NCBI GenBank assembly: GCA_902522585.1
Contig: CABYWI010000003.1
Location: 1 to 48,668, forward strand
Origin: an uncultured Alphaproteobacteria bacterium
Lineage (GTDB): Bacteria; Pseudomonadota; Alphaproteobacteria; HIMB59
DNA: 48,668 bases
Direction of reading: 5' to 3'
Part shown: positions 28,456-39,361 of the stretch, one piece after another
Layout: each line of letters begins with the position of its first letter
How positions within the stretch are numbered: position 1 is the stretch's first letter
Translations under genes and position numbers: made by a program
Notes under the pieces: model-generated
Told to the model about the DNA's origin: nothing
Seen by the model: only the letters and a program-made list of their open reading frames with translations
The model's database searches: none

Positions 28456-29484
28456 ATGTTAGAAGATATTAATAGACTACATATTGAGTTAGATTATGGC
28501 GAAGTTGTAAATTTTAATAATCGTTATTTCACATTATCAGCTTCCGAAGAAAATTTTAAAAAACACAATAAACTATTAATTGGTTCTTATATTGTTTTGC
28601 CTGTTTACTTGCTAAAATATCTAGGTGAAGATTTCAATACTGCTGAAGAATTTTTAAAATTTCCTCTTATTAAAAAACCAAAAAAAATGAATGATCTATT
28701 GATGAATAAAAATATATCAAAATTTATTCATATTGAAAAATCCTCAAAATTAGACTCTTCAGAAAAAAAAATTATTTCAATTTTTAAAAAATTAAATATC
28801 TTGCCTTTTCCAATTTTTCTAAAACGTAAACCCTATAAATTAAAATTTTCTTTTGATTTAAAAAAAATAAAAAGTTCTGTAATAAAATCAAAAATTGTCT
28901 ACAAAGACTCTACTAATCTTCCCCTTAAAAAAAATAGTAATGTTGAAATTGTAATCTTTGATGATTTGACATTAAAAAATACACACTATGCTCTTGTTTT
29001 TAATAAAGATAAGAAAATAGGAAATCCTACAGTTAGAGTGCACTCCTCATGCCTAACTGGAGATTTAATGGGAAGTCAAAAATGTGACTGTGGATATCAA
29101 TTAGAAACTGCACTTAATTATATGAGTAAAAGTAAAAATATGAGTATACTCATTTATCTTAATCAAGAAGGAAGAGGACTGGGAATACATAACAAAATTA
29201 TTAGCTATAATATTCAAGAAAAAGGATGGAATACATATCAAGCAGATAATATCTTGGGATTTAGTGGAGATGAAAGAGACTATAAAGCTGCAGCTGAAAT
29301 ATTAAAATTTTTTAAAGTTAAAAAATTAAGTTTAATTACTAATAACCCTGAAAAAGTAGAATATTTAAAGAAAAATAAAATAACTGTGAATAAAATGATC
29401 AAAATTAAACCTGGAATAAACCCTCACAACAAAAGATATTTAGAGACAAAGAAGATTATTGGAAAACACTTATTAAATCTTTGA
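28456..29484 (+). CDS. ribA: GTP cyclohydrolase II-like protein
   Basis: VRVHSSCLTGDLMGSQKCDCGYQLETAL (zinc Cys motif), LNQEGRGLGIHNKI, DNILGFSGDERDYKAAAEIL, TNNPEKVEYL. Confidence 0.88.
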   Translation: MLEDINRLHIELDYGEVVNFNNRYFTLSASEENFKKHNKLLIGSYIVLPVYLLKYLGEDFNTAEEFLKFPLIKKPKKMNDLLMNKNISKFIHIEKSSKLDSSEKKIISIFKKLNILPFPIFLKRKPYKLKFSFDLKKIKSSVIKSKIVYKDSTNLPLKKNSNVEIVIFDDLTLKNTHYALVFNKDKKIGNPTVRVHSSCLTGDLMGSQKCDCGYQLETALNYMSKSKNMSILIYLNQEGRGLGIHNKIISYNIQEKGWNTYQADNILGFSGDERDYKAAAEILKFFKVKKLSLITNNPEKVEYLKKNKITVNKMIKIKPGINPHNKRYLETKKIIGKHLLNL

Positions 29485-29517
29485 CAATCTAAATTCACTT
29501 AATGTAATCTTTTAGTA

Positions 29518-29877
29518 ATGAACTTAGCGATTGATTTAAAATTTGAAAAACTCAATGATTTATGTGATCAAGTTTTTGATTACTTTAATTTAACCTATTA
29601 TGACTTAGAGTCTAAAATTGATAATGAATTAAATATTAATAGCATCAAAAGTAAGTTTGAGACTTTTGCAGATAAACATTTTAAATCAGCAATAAAAGAT
29701 TTTGAAAATGAAATTCAATATTTAAAAGATAAATCTCCCAATGAATTAATAAAACTGGAAAAAATCTCCTCTGAAATACATCAATATTTTAACCAACTTG
29801 TTAATCATAAAATCTTCGATAGTGAATTATTGCTTAAATTGAGAAAAAAAGCTAAAGAAAGCTTAAGTAAGATTTAA
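29518..29877 (+). CDS. Hypothetical protein
   Basis: 119 aa ORF, collinear, good spacing between ribA- and rmuC-like genes; no recognised motif. Confidence 0.6.
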   Translation: MNLAIDLKFEKLNDLCDQVFDYFNLTYYDLESKIDNELNINSIKSKFETFADKHFKSAIKDFENEIQYLKDKSPNELIKLEKISSEIHQYFNQLVNHKIFDSELLLKLRKKAKESLSKI

Positions 29878-29916
29878 AATTTTTGATTAATTTTTTTTTA
29901 GGTTATAGCTAAAAAT

Positions 29917-30870
29917 ATGACATTTGAATTAGTAGTTATTGCCCTTCTAGTATTAATTTTTACTGTTTTGCTTTTTTTATTGATTAAATCTTCCAAAAAA
30001 AATCAATTACAAGGAAATCAAGATATCGAAAAAATTGAAAAACAGTTAAATTCTCTTCTTCATAAGACTTTGGAGCAAAGTGGATATGTTAATTCCAAGA
30101 TTGATGAAATTGGAGATTTGACAAAAAAAATGACAAATGCAATGACTTCTAATATCTCGGATATGGGGCAAATGGGCGAGGTAATTCTTGAAAATATTCT
30201 GCAAGACTGTGGCATGACAAAAAATCGTGACTACAAAACACAATATACTGATTACAATGAAGAGGGACAACAGTTTAGGCCTGATGTGGTAGTTTTTTTA
30301 CCCGAAAATAGAAATATTATAATTGACTCAAAGGTCCCTATGAAAGACTGGTATGAATTTCAAAATTCAGAAGTTCAATCTATAAAGGAAAATTCAATTA
30401 AAAGTTTTTCCAATGCTATTAAAAATCACATTAATCAAATTAGTAAAAAAGATTATAGAAAATTATTAAGTATTAATTCTCCAGATTATATCTTCATATT
30501 TATGCCCCATGAATTTGCTCTAATAACTGCTCAAAAATATGATAATTCTATAGCTTCATATGCCCAGCAAAAACATATAATAATTGTGGGACCTTCTACA
30601 TTAATAATGTGTATGAAATTAGTTGAAAGTATTTGGAAACTTGAAAAACAAAATAAAAATTCAAAAGAAATAGCTGAAATTGCTGGAAGTATGTATGATC
30701 AAATTGCCAAAACTATTAGTTTATTAGAAAAAACACATACCTCATTATCAAAATCATTAGAAAATGTAGAAGATACTAAAAAATATATAAAAGATGGTAG
30801 AGGTAGTTTATTTTCAAAAGCTAATAAAATGAAAGAACTAGGAGCTAGTACAAAAGAGCCTATTAAATAA
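29917..30870 (+). CDS. rmuC: RmuC-family DNA recombination protein
   Basis: N-terminal TM then coiled coil; QFRPDVVVFLPENRNIIIDSKVPMKDWYEF and YDQIAKTI typical of RmuC. Confidence 0.87.
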   Translation: MTFELVVIALLVLIFTVLLFLLIKSSKKNQLQGNQDIEKIEKQLNSLLHKTLEQSGYVNSKIDEIGDLTKKMTNAMTSNISDMGQMGEVILENILQDCGMTKNRDYKTQYTDYNEEGQQFRPDVVVFLPENRNIIIDSKVPMKDWYEFQNSEVQSIKENSIKSFSNAIKNHINQISKKDYRKLLSINSPDYIFIFMPHEFALITAQKYDNSIASYAQQKHIIIVGPSTLIMCMKLVESIWKLEKQNKNSKEIAEIAGSMYDQIAKTISLLEKTHTSLSKSLENVEDTKKYIKDGRGSLFSKANKMKELGASTKEPIK

Positions 30871-30874
30871 TCTA

Positions 30875-31648
30875 TTATTTAATTCCAGATTGGTAAATTT
30901 TTGCTCTCAAATAGGAAACTAAGGGGAATAAACCTGCAAACAAAGAAATTAAAAAACCCATTAAGCCCTCATCTTTACCTCTTCGTTTATAATAATTTTT
31001 TAAAAATCTAGTAAAAACTCTTCTTATGTTTCTGAATAGATTTTCATTATTTATCTTTTCACTATCTATAAGGTCTAAAGCCTTCAAATGAGTCCAATGA
31101 TTAAATTTTTCAAATAAACCTGAAATATTTTCGACAAATTTATGTTTTATTGTATTTACCAAAGCAGGACCCTCTTTGCCTTTTAAAGAGATTTCTGGAT
31201 GTACTCTTTGATGTCCCCAAATCTTAAAACCTTTTTGAAAAAGACAATTCACACCACCTCTTCCAAAAGTAGATCCCCAACCATATTTCACTAACTTATC
31301 TCCAATATAATTATCAATTTTTATATTGTAATAGTTATAGTCATTTGAAGAATTTATACGTTGCAATATTTCTTCAGATAAATTTGAATTAACAAATTCA
31401 TCTGCGTCAATTTCTAATATCCAATCTTTAGTACATTTAGAAATTCCAAAATTTCTTCTTTCACCCTCTATTTCCCAAGATCCACTAAAAATTTTATTTG
31501 TATATAATTTAGAAATTTCTTCGGTATTATCATTGCAATTATCTAAAACAATTACAATTTCATCTGCAAATTTTAATAAGGATAAACATTCATTAATTAT
31601 TTTTTCTTCATTATGTGCGATAATTAATACTGAAATTTCTTTTTTCAT
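30875..31648 (-). CDS. Glycosyltransferase family 2 (LPS-core WaaE/KdtX-like)
   Basis: SVLIIAHNEEKIINECLSLLKFADEIVIVLDNCNDNTEEI, WILEIDADEFV; start placed at ATG 31648. Confidence 0.83.
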   Translation of the reverse strand: MKKEISVLIIAHNEEKIINECLSLLKFADEIVIVLDNCNDNTEEISKLYTNKIFSGSWEIEGERRNFGISKCTKDWILEIDADEFVNSNLSEEILQRINSSNDYNYYNIKIDNYIGDKLVKYGWGSTFGRGGVNCLFQKGFKIWGHQRVHPEISLKGKEGPALVNTIKHKFVENISGLFEKFNHWTHLKALDLIDSEKINNENLFRNIRRVFTRFLKNYYKRRGKDEGLMGFLISLFAGLFPLVSYLRAKIYQSGIK

Positions 31649-31681
31649 TAAAGAAATTATATATTTTAATAATTCAAAAAC

Positions 31682-32656
31682 ATGAAAAAAATATTGATTT
31701 TTAGTCAAGGTGAAAAGCTGGGTGATGGAATTATTAAAATTCCATTCATTTATGATTTAAAAAAAGAAATACCCAACTCTTTAGTTTACTGGGTAGCAAA
31801 TGGCACCACAGTTTACAAAAATATTTTAAATTCATTTGTTAGAGAAAAAATAGATTTTATATATGAAGATTTAAGTATTGGGATTCATTCAATTTATAAA
31901 TCTAATAAATTGTTAAAAGAGTTATCAAAAAATGAATATGATTTAATCATAGATACCCAAAAGACTTTCATTAAGAGCTTTTATCTAAAAAAATTTAAAA
32001 CAAAAATATTTTTATCGAATTGTGCTAATGGCTTTTTTTCTAATATTAAAAATTATAAAAAATTGGATAATGATAAAAAACGATATTATTTGGATAACAT
32101 CTATAATCTTTTAGAATTATATTTATTTAAAAAAATCAAAGAAAGATCAAATATTGAATATCCAGATCATATTTTAACTAAAATTTCAAAATTATTTGAT
32201 CCTAAAAAAAAATATTTTGGGATAGCGCCAGGTGCCGGTGAGAAAGAAAAAATATGGCCAATAGAAAAATATATTGCAATTATTAAAAAATTTCAAAAGA
32301 TTGGATACACTCCATGCTTTTTTTTAGGACCTGATGACGAATGGGCAAAAAAGGAAATTCAAATGAATTTTGATGAAATTTTTGAACCAGAAAAATACTT
32401 TAAAGAAATTCCAAATGTACACTGTATTATGGCTTGTACTAAATTTTTGTCTTTTGCGATCTCTAATGATAGTGGCGTAAGTCATATTCTATCAACTGGT
32501 GATTGCAGTTTATTTAAATTGTTTAATAACAAAATACCATCTAAGTTTACTAAAAATTATAATGATATTCACTATATTGAGCCTACTTTGAAAAATGATA
32601 TTAGAAGTATTGAAGTAAATGAAGTTTATAACTTTATAAATAAAAAATTAGAATAA
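31682..32656 (+). CDS. Glycosyltransferase family 9 (heptosyltransferase-like)
   Basis: FGIAPGAGEKEKIWPIEKYIAIIKKF, AISNDSGVSHILS. Confidence 0.78.
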   Translation: MKKILIFSQGEKLGDGIIKIPFIYDLKKEIPNSLVYWVANGTTVYKNILNSFVREKIDFIYEDLSIGIHSIYKSNKLLKELSKNEYDLIIDTQKTFIKSFYLKKFKTKIFLSNCANGFFSNIKNYKKLDNDKKRYYLDNIYNLLELYLFKKIKERSNIEYPDHILTKISKLFDPKKKYFGIAPGAGEKEKIWPIEKYIAIIKKFQKIGYTPCFFLGPDDEWAKKEIQMNFDEIFEPEKYFKEIPNVHCIMACTKFLSFAISNDSGVSHILSTGDCSLFKLFNNKIPSKFTKNYNDIHYIEPTLKNDIRSIEVNEVYNFINKKLE

Positions 32657-32686
32657 GCTTATAAAAATAAGGTTTTTTTAAAATAA

Positions 32687-32776
32687 TGGCGGAGAGAGTG
32701 GGATTCGAACCCACGATAGAGTTTCCCCTATACACGCGTTCCAGGCGTGCGCCTTAAACCACTCGGCCATCTCTCC
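32687..32776 (-). tRNA. tRNA-Ser (anticodon GGA)
   Basis: Reverse complement GGAGAGATGGCCGAGTGGTTTAAGGCGCACGCCTGGAACGCGTGTATAGGGGAAACTCTATCGTGGGTTCGAATCCCACTCTCTCCGCCA folds as a class II tRNA with long variable arm and encoded CCA. Confidence 0.96.
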
Positions 32777-32780
32777 CTAA

Positions 32781-34580
32781 TTAATCGTTATCTCCAATTT
32801 TCAAAGCTTCAAAAAATGCAGTTTGCGGAATTTCAACATTACCAAATTGTTTCATTCTTTTCTTTCCTTTTTTTTGCTTTTCCAAGAGTTTCTTTTTTCT
32901 ACTTACATCACCACCATATAACTTAGCAGTAACGTCTTTTCTAAAAGCTTTTATTGTCTCTCGTGCAATAATTTTACCATAAATAGCAGCTTGAATAGGT
33001 ATTTGAAAATTTTGACGGGGAATTAAGTCTTTCAATTTGTTACAAATTCTTCTACCAATTATCTCTGCCCTAGTTTTATGAACAATATTGGAAAATGCAT
33101 CCACTGTTTCTGAATTAACTAAAATATTAAGCTTTACTAAATCTCCTTCAAAATAATCGTAAACTTGATAATCAAAACTAGCATAGCCTTTAGAATATGA
33201 TTTTAATTTATCATAAAAATCGATGACTATTTCATTCAAAGGTAACTCCATTTCCAAGATAGCTCTATTATTTTGAATATTGAGATTGGTTTGTTTTCCT
33301 CTTTTTTCGATACATAAATTTATTACTGTTCCTAAATAATCTTGAGGTACTATGATTGTTGATTTTACCCAAGGTTCTAATATTTTATCAATTTCTGCAG
33401 GATCGGGAAGTTCAGAGGGATTTCTAATGATTTTTTCATTTTTGTTTCTATCAATAATTTTATAAACAACACCAGGGGCCGTAGTAATAAGGTCTAAATC
33501 AAACTCTCTTCTTAATCTCTCAGTAATTACTTCTAAGTGAAGAAGTCCTAGACACCCACATCGAAATCCGTAACCAAGGGCGGCACTTGTCTCATTCTCA
33601 TAGGTAAAACTAGAATCATTTAAAGCGAGTTTTTCAAAACTTTCTTTTAAATGCTCATAATCAGAGGTATCTACAGGGTAGATTCCACAAAAAACAACTG
33701 GTAATGAGGGTTTAAATCCAGGTAGAGGCTCAACTGTATTATTATTAAGCTCTGCTATGGTATCTCCTACTTTACAATCAGCAACGGATTTAATACTAGC
33801 ATTAATAAATCCAATCTCACCAGCTTTAAGAGAGTCACAATAGTTAATTTCAGGAGTAAAATATCCAATACGATCAATATTGTATTGTTGACCATTAGAT
33901 AAAAATTTTACTTTCATTCCTTTTTTCATTTCGCCATCTAATATTCTAACTAAAACTGTTACACCTAAGTAATTATCATACCAACTATCTACTAATAGAG
34001 CTTTTAAATCATTACCTTCTGTTAATGGTGAAGGAAGTTTAGAAATAATCTGTTCAATTAATTCTGTTACACCTTGTCCCGTTTTAGCAGAAACTAAATG
34101 AGCTTCTGAGGCATCAATTCCAATAGTCTGTTCAATATCTTCTTTTACTCGCTCAGGCTCTGATGCTGGTAGGTCAGCCTTGTTTAAAACAGGTAATATT
34201 TCATGATTTGCATCAATGGCTTGATATGCGTTGGCAAGAGTTTGTGCTTCAACTCCTTGAGTGCTGTCAACTACAAGTAAAGATCCCTCGCAAGCAGACA
34301 AAGATCTAGAAACTTCATATGAAAAATCAACATGTCCAGGAGTATCAAGAATATTTAGCTGATATGAATTTCCATCAGTTTGTTTGTAGTTTAATCGAAC
34401 TGTTTGTGCTTTTATTGTAATACCACGTTCTCTTTCTATATCCATAGAGTCAAGAACTTGGTCTTTTTTTGTTCTCTCATCCATGCCTCCACATATCTCA
34501 ATAATTCTATCTGCCAATGTAGATTTTCCATGATCAATATGTGCAACAATAGAAAAATTTCTAATTTTAGAAATTTCCAT
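32781..34580 (-). CDS. lepA: Elongation factor 4 (LepA)
   Basis: [58 protein letters not shown]-terminal [27 protein letters not shown]. Confidence 0.97.
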   Translation of the reverse strand: MEISKIRNFSIVAHIDHGKSTLADRIIEICGGMDERTKKDQVLDSMDIERERGITIKAQTVRLNYKQTDGNSYQLNILDTPGHVDFSYEVSRSLSACEGSLLVVDSTQGVEAQTLANAYQAIDANHEILPVLNKADLPASEPERVKEDIEQTIGIDASEAHLVSAKTGQGVTELIEQIISKLPSPLTEGNDLKALLVDSWYDNYLGVTVLVRILDGEMKKGMKVKFLSNGQQYNIDRIGYFTPEINYCDSLKAGEIGFINASIKSVADCKVGDTIAELNNNTVEPLPGFKPSLPVVFCGIYPVDTSDYEHLKESFEKLALNDSSFTYENETSAALGYGFRCGCLGLLHLEVITERLRREFDLDLITTAPGVVYKIIDRNKNEKIIRNPSELPDPAEIDKILEPWVKSTIIVPQDYLGTVINLCIEKRGKQTNLNIQNNRAILEMELPLNEIVIDFYDKLKSYSKGYASFDYQVYDYFEGDLVKLNILVNSETVDAFSNIVHKTRAEIIGRRICNKLKDLIPRQNFQIPIQAAIYGKIIARETIKAFRKDVTAKLYGGDVSRKKKLLEKQKKGKKRMKQFGNVEIPQTAFFEALKIGDND

Positions 34581-36973
34581 TAAGATCTTATTTTTGCGTC
34601 AAATTTATTTGAAACTTTATCAATGATATTTTGATGAATTTGTTCTAAGTCTTTTTCCTCTAATGTTTTCTCAAGAGATTGGATTGTTACTTTAAAAGCA
34701 ATACTCTTTTTATCAAAACCAATCTCACTAGATAGATATTCATCGAAGAATTCTAATTTTTGGATTAGTTTTTTATCAATTCCTAATACAAATCTATAAA
34801 CCTCATAAAGATTTTGATCTTTATCAAATATAAAAGAAAAGTCTTTTTCACTATGTTGAAAATTCGACTCATTTTTTGAGTTTTTATTTCTTCTAAACAT
34901 AGAATCTAATGGAAGATTTTCGAAGTAAAATTCAATACCATAGGTATTAGACAATTTTGGAAAGTTTTCTAAAATTAATGGATGTATTTTGCCGTATCTG
35001 ACAATTAAATTCTTTCCCATATGCAAATCTGCAGATTGACCAGGATGAAAAATATTACTACTGGATCTAGTAATATTAAACTGTTTGATATCAAAATTAA
35101 CTGAGCTTAAAATTTTTGAGATTATTTTAGTTAAAAAATAATAATCTAAATTATCCTCTTCAAAATATTTATTTTGGTTTTTATTATTTGATGTAAGGGC
35201 AAAAAGAATGTTTTCTTGTAATTTTGAATTATTATAAACTGGTCCAATTTCAAATACAGAAAGTTTATTAAGCCCTTTTTTGCGGTTATTCTCTAAAGAC
35301 TCTAGGTGATTAAAAAGCATAGAACTTCTCATAAATGCATGATCTTCACTTATCGAATTAGAAATTTTTAAAGAGGGGTCACCGCTCAAAAGCTCATGAG
35401 CCTGTAGAGATTGGAAAGAAAAAGTTATAATTTCATCAAAATTATTAGATATAAGAGATTTTTTTAATTTTTTAATTACTTTGTATTTTTTATTGATTAA
35501 TGAGTTTAATATTTTTTTTTGTTCATTAGAGGAAGATGTGGGGTAATTTGTTTTTATTTTATCATAACCATGAATTCGAATTATCTCCTCAATAAGATCT
35601 ATATTTTTTTTAATATCATTTCTCCATGACGGAATAGTTACATTGCAAGTCCCATCTTTATTTTCTTTAGTTTCAAAAAGTAGATTATTTAATATCTTAA
35701 TTTGATCTTTCTCAGATAACTCTATTCCAATAATTTTTTCAAAAAAGTCAAATTTATATGAAATAATGTTTTTATTTAGATCTAATTTTCCCGCATGAAC
35801 CTTTTTGCTAAATGATCCCCCACAAATTTCATTAATAAGTTTGGTAGCATAATCTAAACCATCATTAACTATTTCTAAGTCTAAGCCTCTTTCAAAACGA
35901 TATCTTGCATCAGAATTTATTCCAAGTTTCCTTCCTGTCTTTGCAACCATAGAAGGTTTAAATACTGCAACTTCTAAAAAAACATTTTTAGTTTCGAGGG
36001 TGCAGCCACTATCATTTCCACCAATAATCCCAGCAATTGCTAATGGGTTTTTATTATCTGCAATAACGGTAGTAGTGTCATTTAATGAATATTCCTTATT
36101 ATCTAATGCCAATAACTTTTCTCGGTCATTAGATAACCTCATATTTAATTTATTTCCAATTTTATTAGCATCAAATACATGAAGTGGTCTGCCCAAGTCC
36201 ATGGTTATAAAATTAGTAATATCTACTAAAGCATTGATGGGTCTAAGACCGATGCTCAGCAATTTTTTTTGCAACCATTCTGGTGAAATTGAATTTTTTA
36301 TATCTTTGAAATATCGACTAACAACAAATGAACAGCTATTTCCATCATTATGAATAGACCAAGTTATAGGGCTTTCAAATTCTTCACTTGTTGGTTTCTT
36401 TATATTTATTGGTTTAAGTGTGCCAATACCTTTGGCGGATAAATCTCTAGCTATTCCTCTAACACTCAAACAATCTCCTCGATTAGGAGTAACCCCAATT
36501 TCAAAAATAGGATCATTTAAATCCAATGCGGTAACTGCATCTGTTCCATTTGGCAGATTTCCTTGAACCTCAATAATTCCCTCATGATTATCACTAAGAT
36601 TTAACTCTCTTTCAGACAAAAGCATACCTTCGGATACCTCACCACGAATTTTGCCTTTTTTTAAGGTTATATCTGTGCCAGGAATATACATTCCATCAGC
36701 AGCGAATATTCCTTTCATCCCTTTCTTTACATTAGGTGCGCCGCAAATTACTTGAAATGTTTTTTCTCCATTTTCCACAGTGCAAATATTTAATCGATCA
36801 GCATTAGGATGTTTTTTAAAATCAACTATTGTAGCTACCACAAATTGGGCGTAAGAGCTGTAATCAGTTAAACTCTCCAATTCTAAACCAATATTGGTAA
36901 GTGTTTCGGCTATTTCTGGTGGAGATAATTTAGTATCTAGATGATCACAGAGCCAAGAGTAGCTAAATTTCAT
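34580..36973 (-). CDS. pheT: Phenylalanyl-tRNA synthetase beta subunit
   Basis: [51 protein letters not shown]; start placed at ATG 36973. Confidence 0.96.
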   Translation of the reverse strand: MKFSYSWLCDHLDTKLSPPEIAETLTNIGLELESLTDYSSYAQFVVATIVDFKKHPNADRLNICTVENGEKTFQVICGAPNVKKGMKGIFAADGMYIPGTDITLKKGKIRGEVSEGMLLSERELNLSDNHEGIIEVQGNLPNGTDAVTALDLNDPIFEIGVTPNRGDCLSVRGIARDLSAKGIGTLKPINIKKPTSEEFESPITWSIHNDGNSCSFVVSRYFKDIKNSISPEWLQKKLLSIGLRPINALVDITNFITMDLGRPLHVFDANKIGNKLNMRLSNDREKLLALDNKEYSLNDTTTVIADNKNPLAIAGIIGGNDSGCTLETKNVFLEVAVFKPSMVAKTGRKLGINSDARYRFERGLDLEIVNDGLDYATKLINEICGGSFSKKVHAGKLDLNKNIISYKFDFFEKIIGIELSEKDQIKILNNLLFETKENKDGTCNVTIPSWRNDIKKNIDLIEEIIRIHGYDKIKTNYPTSSSNEQKKILNSLINKKYKVIKKLKKSLISNNFDEIITFSFQSLQAHELLSGDPSLKISNSISEDHAFMRSSMLFNHLESLENNRKKGLNKLSVFEIGPVYNNSKLQENILFALTSNNKNQNKYFEEDNLDYYFLTKIISKILSSVNFDIKQFNITRSSSNIFHPGQSADLHMGKNLIVRYGKIHPLILENFPKLSNTYGIEFYFENLPLDSMFRRNKNSKNESNFQHSEKDFSFIFDKDQNLYEVYRFVLGIDKKLIQKLEFFDEYLSSEIGFDKKSIAFKVTIQSLEKTLEEKDLEQIHQNIIDKVSNKFDAKIRS

Positions 36974-36975
36974 TA

Positions 36976-38025
36976 TTAATAGTCTCCTAATCCAAAACCA
37001 TTTTGGTTTATCCAATTAAGATTAGCATTAAAGAAAGATCTTATATCAGTTAGACCATGTTTAAGCATAGTAATCCTATCAAGGCCCATGCCAAAGGCAA
37101 AACCTTGGTATATTGAATTATCGATTTTACAATTTTCTAAAACAACAGGGTTGACCATTCCACATCCTAATATCTCTAACCACTTATCTCCCTCTCCGAT
37201 ATGCAAAGAATTATTTTTAACATGGTAAGCTATATCCATTTCCGCTGAGGGTTCAGTAAAAGGAAAATAACTTGGTCTAAATCGAACTTTTAAATCTTGA
37301 ACTTCAAAGAATTGTTTACAAAACTCGATTAAGGTTCCTTTTAAATCACTCATATTAGCATTTTCGCTAATGAATAATCCTTCAACTTGATGAAACATTG
37401 GTGAGTGAGTAGCATCTGAGTCACAACGATAGGTTCTACCTGGGGCTATAATTTTAATTGGAGGCTCCTGACTTAACATTGTTCGGATTTGTACTGGGCT
37501 TGTATGAGTTCTTAAAACAAAAGGTTTGTTTTCTTCGTCTTTATCTTCAATATAGAAAGTATCTTGCATCTCTCGAGCAGGATGGTCTTCAGGAATATTT
37601 AAAGCAGAAAAATTATAAAAATCAGTCTCTATATCGGGGCCTTCAGCAACAGCATATCCCATAGATCCAAATATACTAATTACTTCATCAAATGTTTTTG
37701 AAATTGGATGAACTTTTGCATCTATACTAGATGGTGGAGGGAAAGAAATATCGATTGATTCATTTAGGAGTTTAGAATTTATTTCATCTTTTTTAATTTT
37801 TAATAATTTTCCTTTAATAAGTGAGTCTACACTGTCTCTTAAAGAGTTTATCTGAGCTCCTATAGTTTTCTTTTCTTCTAAGGATAAATCCTTTAAAGAT
37901 TTAAGAAGCTCAGTAATTTTTCCCTTTTTACCTAGATACGATACTTTTAAGTTCTGTATATCTGCTTGCGAATTTGCTAGCCCTATTTCTTTAGAAGCAT
38001 CTTTTAGGACTTGATTAATGTCCAT
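36976..38025 (-). CDS. pheS: Phenylalanyl-tRNA synthetase alpha subunit
   Basis: HPAREMQDTFYI, LRTHTSPVQIRTM, GRTYRCDSDATHSPMFHQVEGL, GFAFGMGLDRITML. Confidence 0.97.
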   Translation of the reverse strand: MDINQVLKDASKEIGLANSQADIQNLKVSYLGKKGKITELLKSLKDLSLEEKKTIGAQINSLRDSVDSLIKGKLLKIKKDEINSKLLNESIDISFPPPSSIDAKVHPISKTFDEVISIFGSMGYAVAEGPDIETDFYNFSALNIPEDHPAREMQDTFYIEDKDEENKPFVLRTHTSPVQIRTMLSQEPPIKIIAPGRTYRCDSDATHSPMFHQVEGLFISENANMSDLKGTLIEFCKQFFEVQDLKVRFRPSYFPFTEPSAEMDIAYHVKNNSLHIGEGDKWLEILGCGMVNPVVLENCKIDNSIYQGFAFGMGLDRITMLKHGLTDIRSFFNANLNWINQNGFGLGDY

Positions 38026-38033
38026 TTTTTAAA

Positions 38034-38393
38034 TTAATTAGCTAAAGTTGATTTAGCTTTTTCGACTATTGACTTAAATTGTGCTGGCTCATGAAACGCG
38101 ATTTCAGATAGTATTTTTCTGTTGATTTCAATATTAGCTTTTTTTAGTCCATCAATAAACTTAGCATATGTTAGGCCATATTCTCGAACACCTGCATTGA
38201 TTCTTTGTATCCATAATCCACGAAAGTCTCTTTTTTTGTTTCTTCGGTCACGATAGGCATATTGAAGTGCCTTATCCATGCTTTGTGTTGCTACTCGATA
38301 AACATTTTTTCGACGTCCACGGTGGCCTTTTGTAAATTCAAAAACTTTTTTATGTTTTGCTCTAGCTGTTACACCTCTTTTAACTCTTGGCAT
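38034..38393 (-). CDS. rplT: 50S ribosomal protein L20
   Basis: [68 protein letters not shown]. Confidence 0.98.
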   Translation of the reverse strand: MPRVKRGVTARAKHKKVFEFTKGHRGRRKNVYRVATQSMDKALQYAYRDRRNKKRDFRGLWIQRINAGVREYGLTYAKFIDGLKKANIEINRKILSEIAFHEPAQFKSIVEKAKSTLAN

Positions 38394-38412
38394 TTTTTAG
38401 ATCCTCTCCTAA

Positions 38413-38613
38413 CTATTTTCCATACGGCATCATTGATTCAACAATAATCGATGCAGATTTTGATAAAACTCTTGTTCCTTTAGAGCTTCTAATAAATGAA
38501 TTTGTGCGTTTAGACATTCCGTGTCTTTTACCCACATTACCCACGACAAGTTTTCCAGTAGAGGAAGTTTTAAAGCGTTTTTTTACGCTACTTTTTGTTT
38601 TCAATTTGGGCAT
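38413..38613 (-). CDS. rpmI: 50S ribosomal protein L35
   Basis: [23 protein letters not shown]...[10 protein letters not shown]. Confidence 0.97.
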   Translation of the reverse strand: MPKLKTKSSVKKRFKTSSTGKLVVGNVGKRHGMSKRTNSFIRSSKGTRVLSKSASIIVESMMPYGK

Positions 38614-38646
38614 TTTATCTCCTTAAGTAAGTTTGTTATTTTTTTA

Positions 38647-38679
38647 AGTCTTGAGGCATACCCTTTAGCCTCTTCGACT
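38647..38679 (-). promoter_or_regulatory. Hairpin with internal loop in the infC-rpmI intergenic region (candidate cis-regulatory RNA)
   Basis: Minus strand AGTC-GAA-GAGGC-TAAAGGGTAT-GCCTC-AA-GACT: outer 4 bp and inner 5 bp helices. Confidence 0.4.
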
Positions 38680-38706
38680 GATTAGGGACGTTTTATAACA
38701 TTAATT

Positions 38707-39252
38707 CTATTTTGGCGCAACAACAAGGAAGGCTTGTCTTCCTTCAATTTTAGGTTCCATTTCTACTCTGATATACTCCTCAAGGTCACTCTTTACTCTT
38801 TTTAGCATATCGATACCTAAATTTGAGTGTTCCATTTCTCTGCCTTTAAAGCGAAGGCTAAACTTTACTCGGTTACCCTCTTTTAGAAATTTTTGTGCAT
38901 TTTTGATTTTGACTTGATAATCATGTTCGCCTGTACCGGGTCTTATTTTAAGTTCTTTTGTTTCAATTACTTTTTGCTTTTTTTTAGCCTCATTTTTCTT
39001 TTTTTGTTCTTGGTATTTGAATTTTCCATAATCAACTATTTTACAAACAGGAGGTTTATTGTTTGGCGCGATTTCAACTAAGTCTAAACCTCTTCCTTTA
39101 GCGATATCAATTGCTTCATTTTTTGTCATAACACCTAGTTGTTCACCATCATCTAGGATAACTCTCACATCAGTGGCAGAAATGAAATTATTTATTTTAT
39201 GTAGATCTCTTTTACCACGAAAATTATTATTTTTATTAAAAGGTCTATTCAA
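38707..39252 (-). CDS. infC: Translation initiation factor IF-3
   Basis: VRVILDDGEQLGVMTKNEAIDIAKGRGLDLVEIAPNNKPPVCKIVDYGKFKYQEQKKKNEAKKKQ; start is non-ATG (TTG at 39252 or ATT at 39255). Confidence 0.97.
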   Translation of the reverse strand: MNRPFNKNNNFRGKRDLHKINNFISATDVRVILDDGEQLGVMTKNEAIDIAKGRGLDLVEIAPNNKPPVCKIVDYGKFKYQEQKKKNEAKKKQKVIETKELKIRPGTGEHDYQVKIKNAQKFLKEGNRVKFSLRFKGREMEHSNLGIDMLKRVKSDLEEYIRVEMEPKIEGRQAFLVVAPK

Positions 39253-39361
39253 AATATTATTGGGAAAGAAACAAAGAGAAGATTAGCAAAAAGACGAACC
39301 TTTTGGAGTTGGTTTAAAAATCATTAGAGGATTAATAGCAAACACTGACAGATTGTAAATA

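Noticed and set aside
30865-30890. aaataat-ct-attattt palindrome between rmuC and the GT2 gene as a bidirectional terminator
   Set aside because: Stem is entirely A/T with a 2-nt loop; such palindromes are common in AT-rich DNA.
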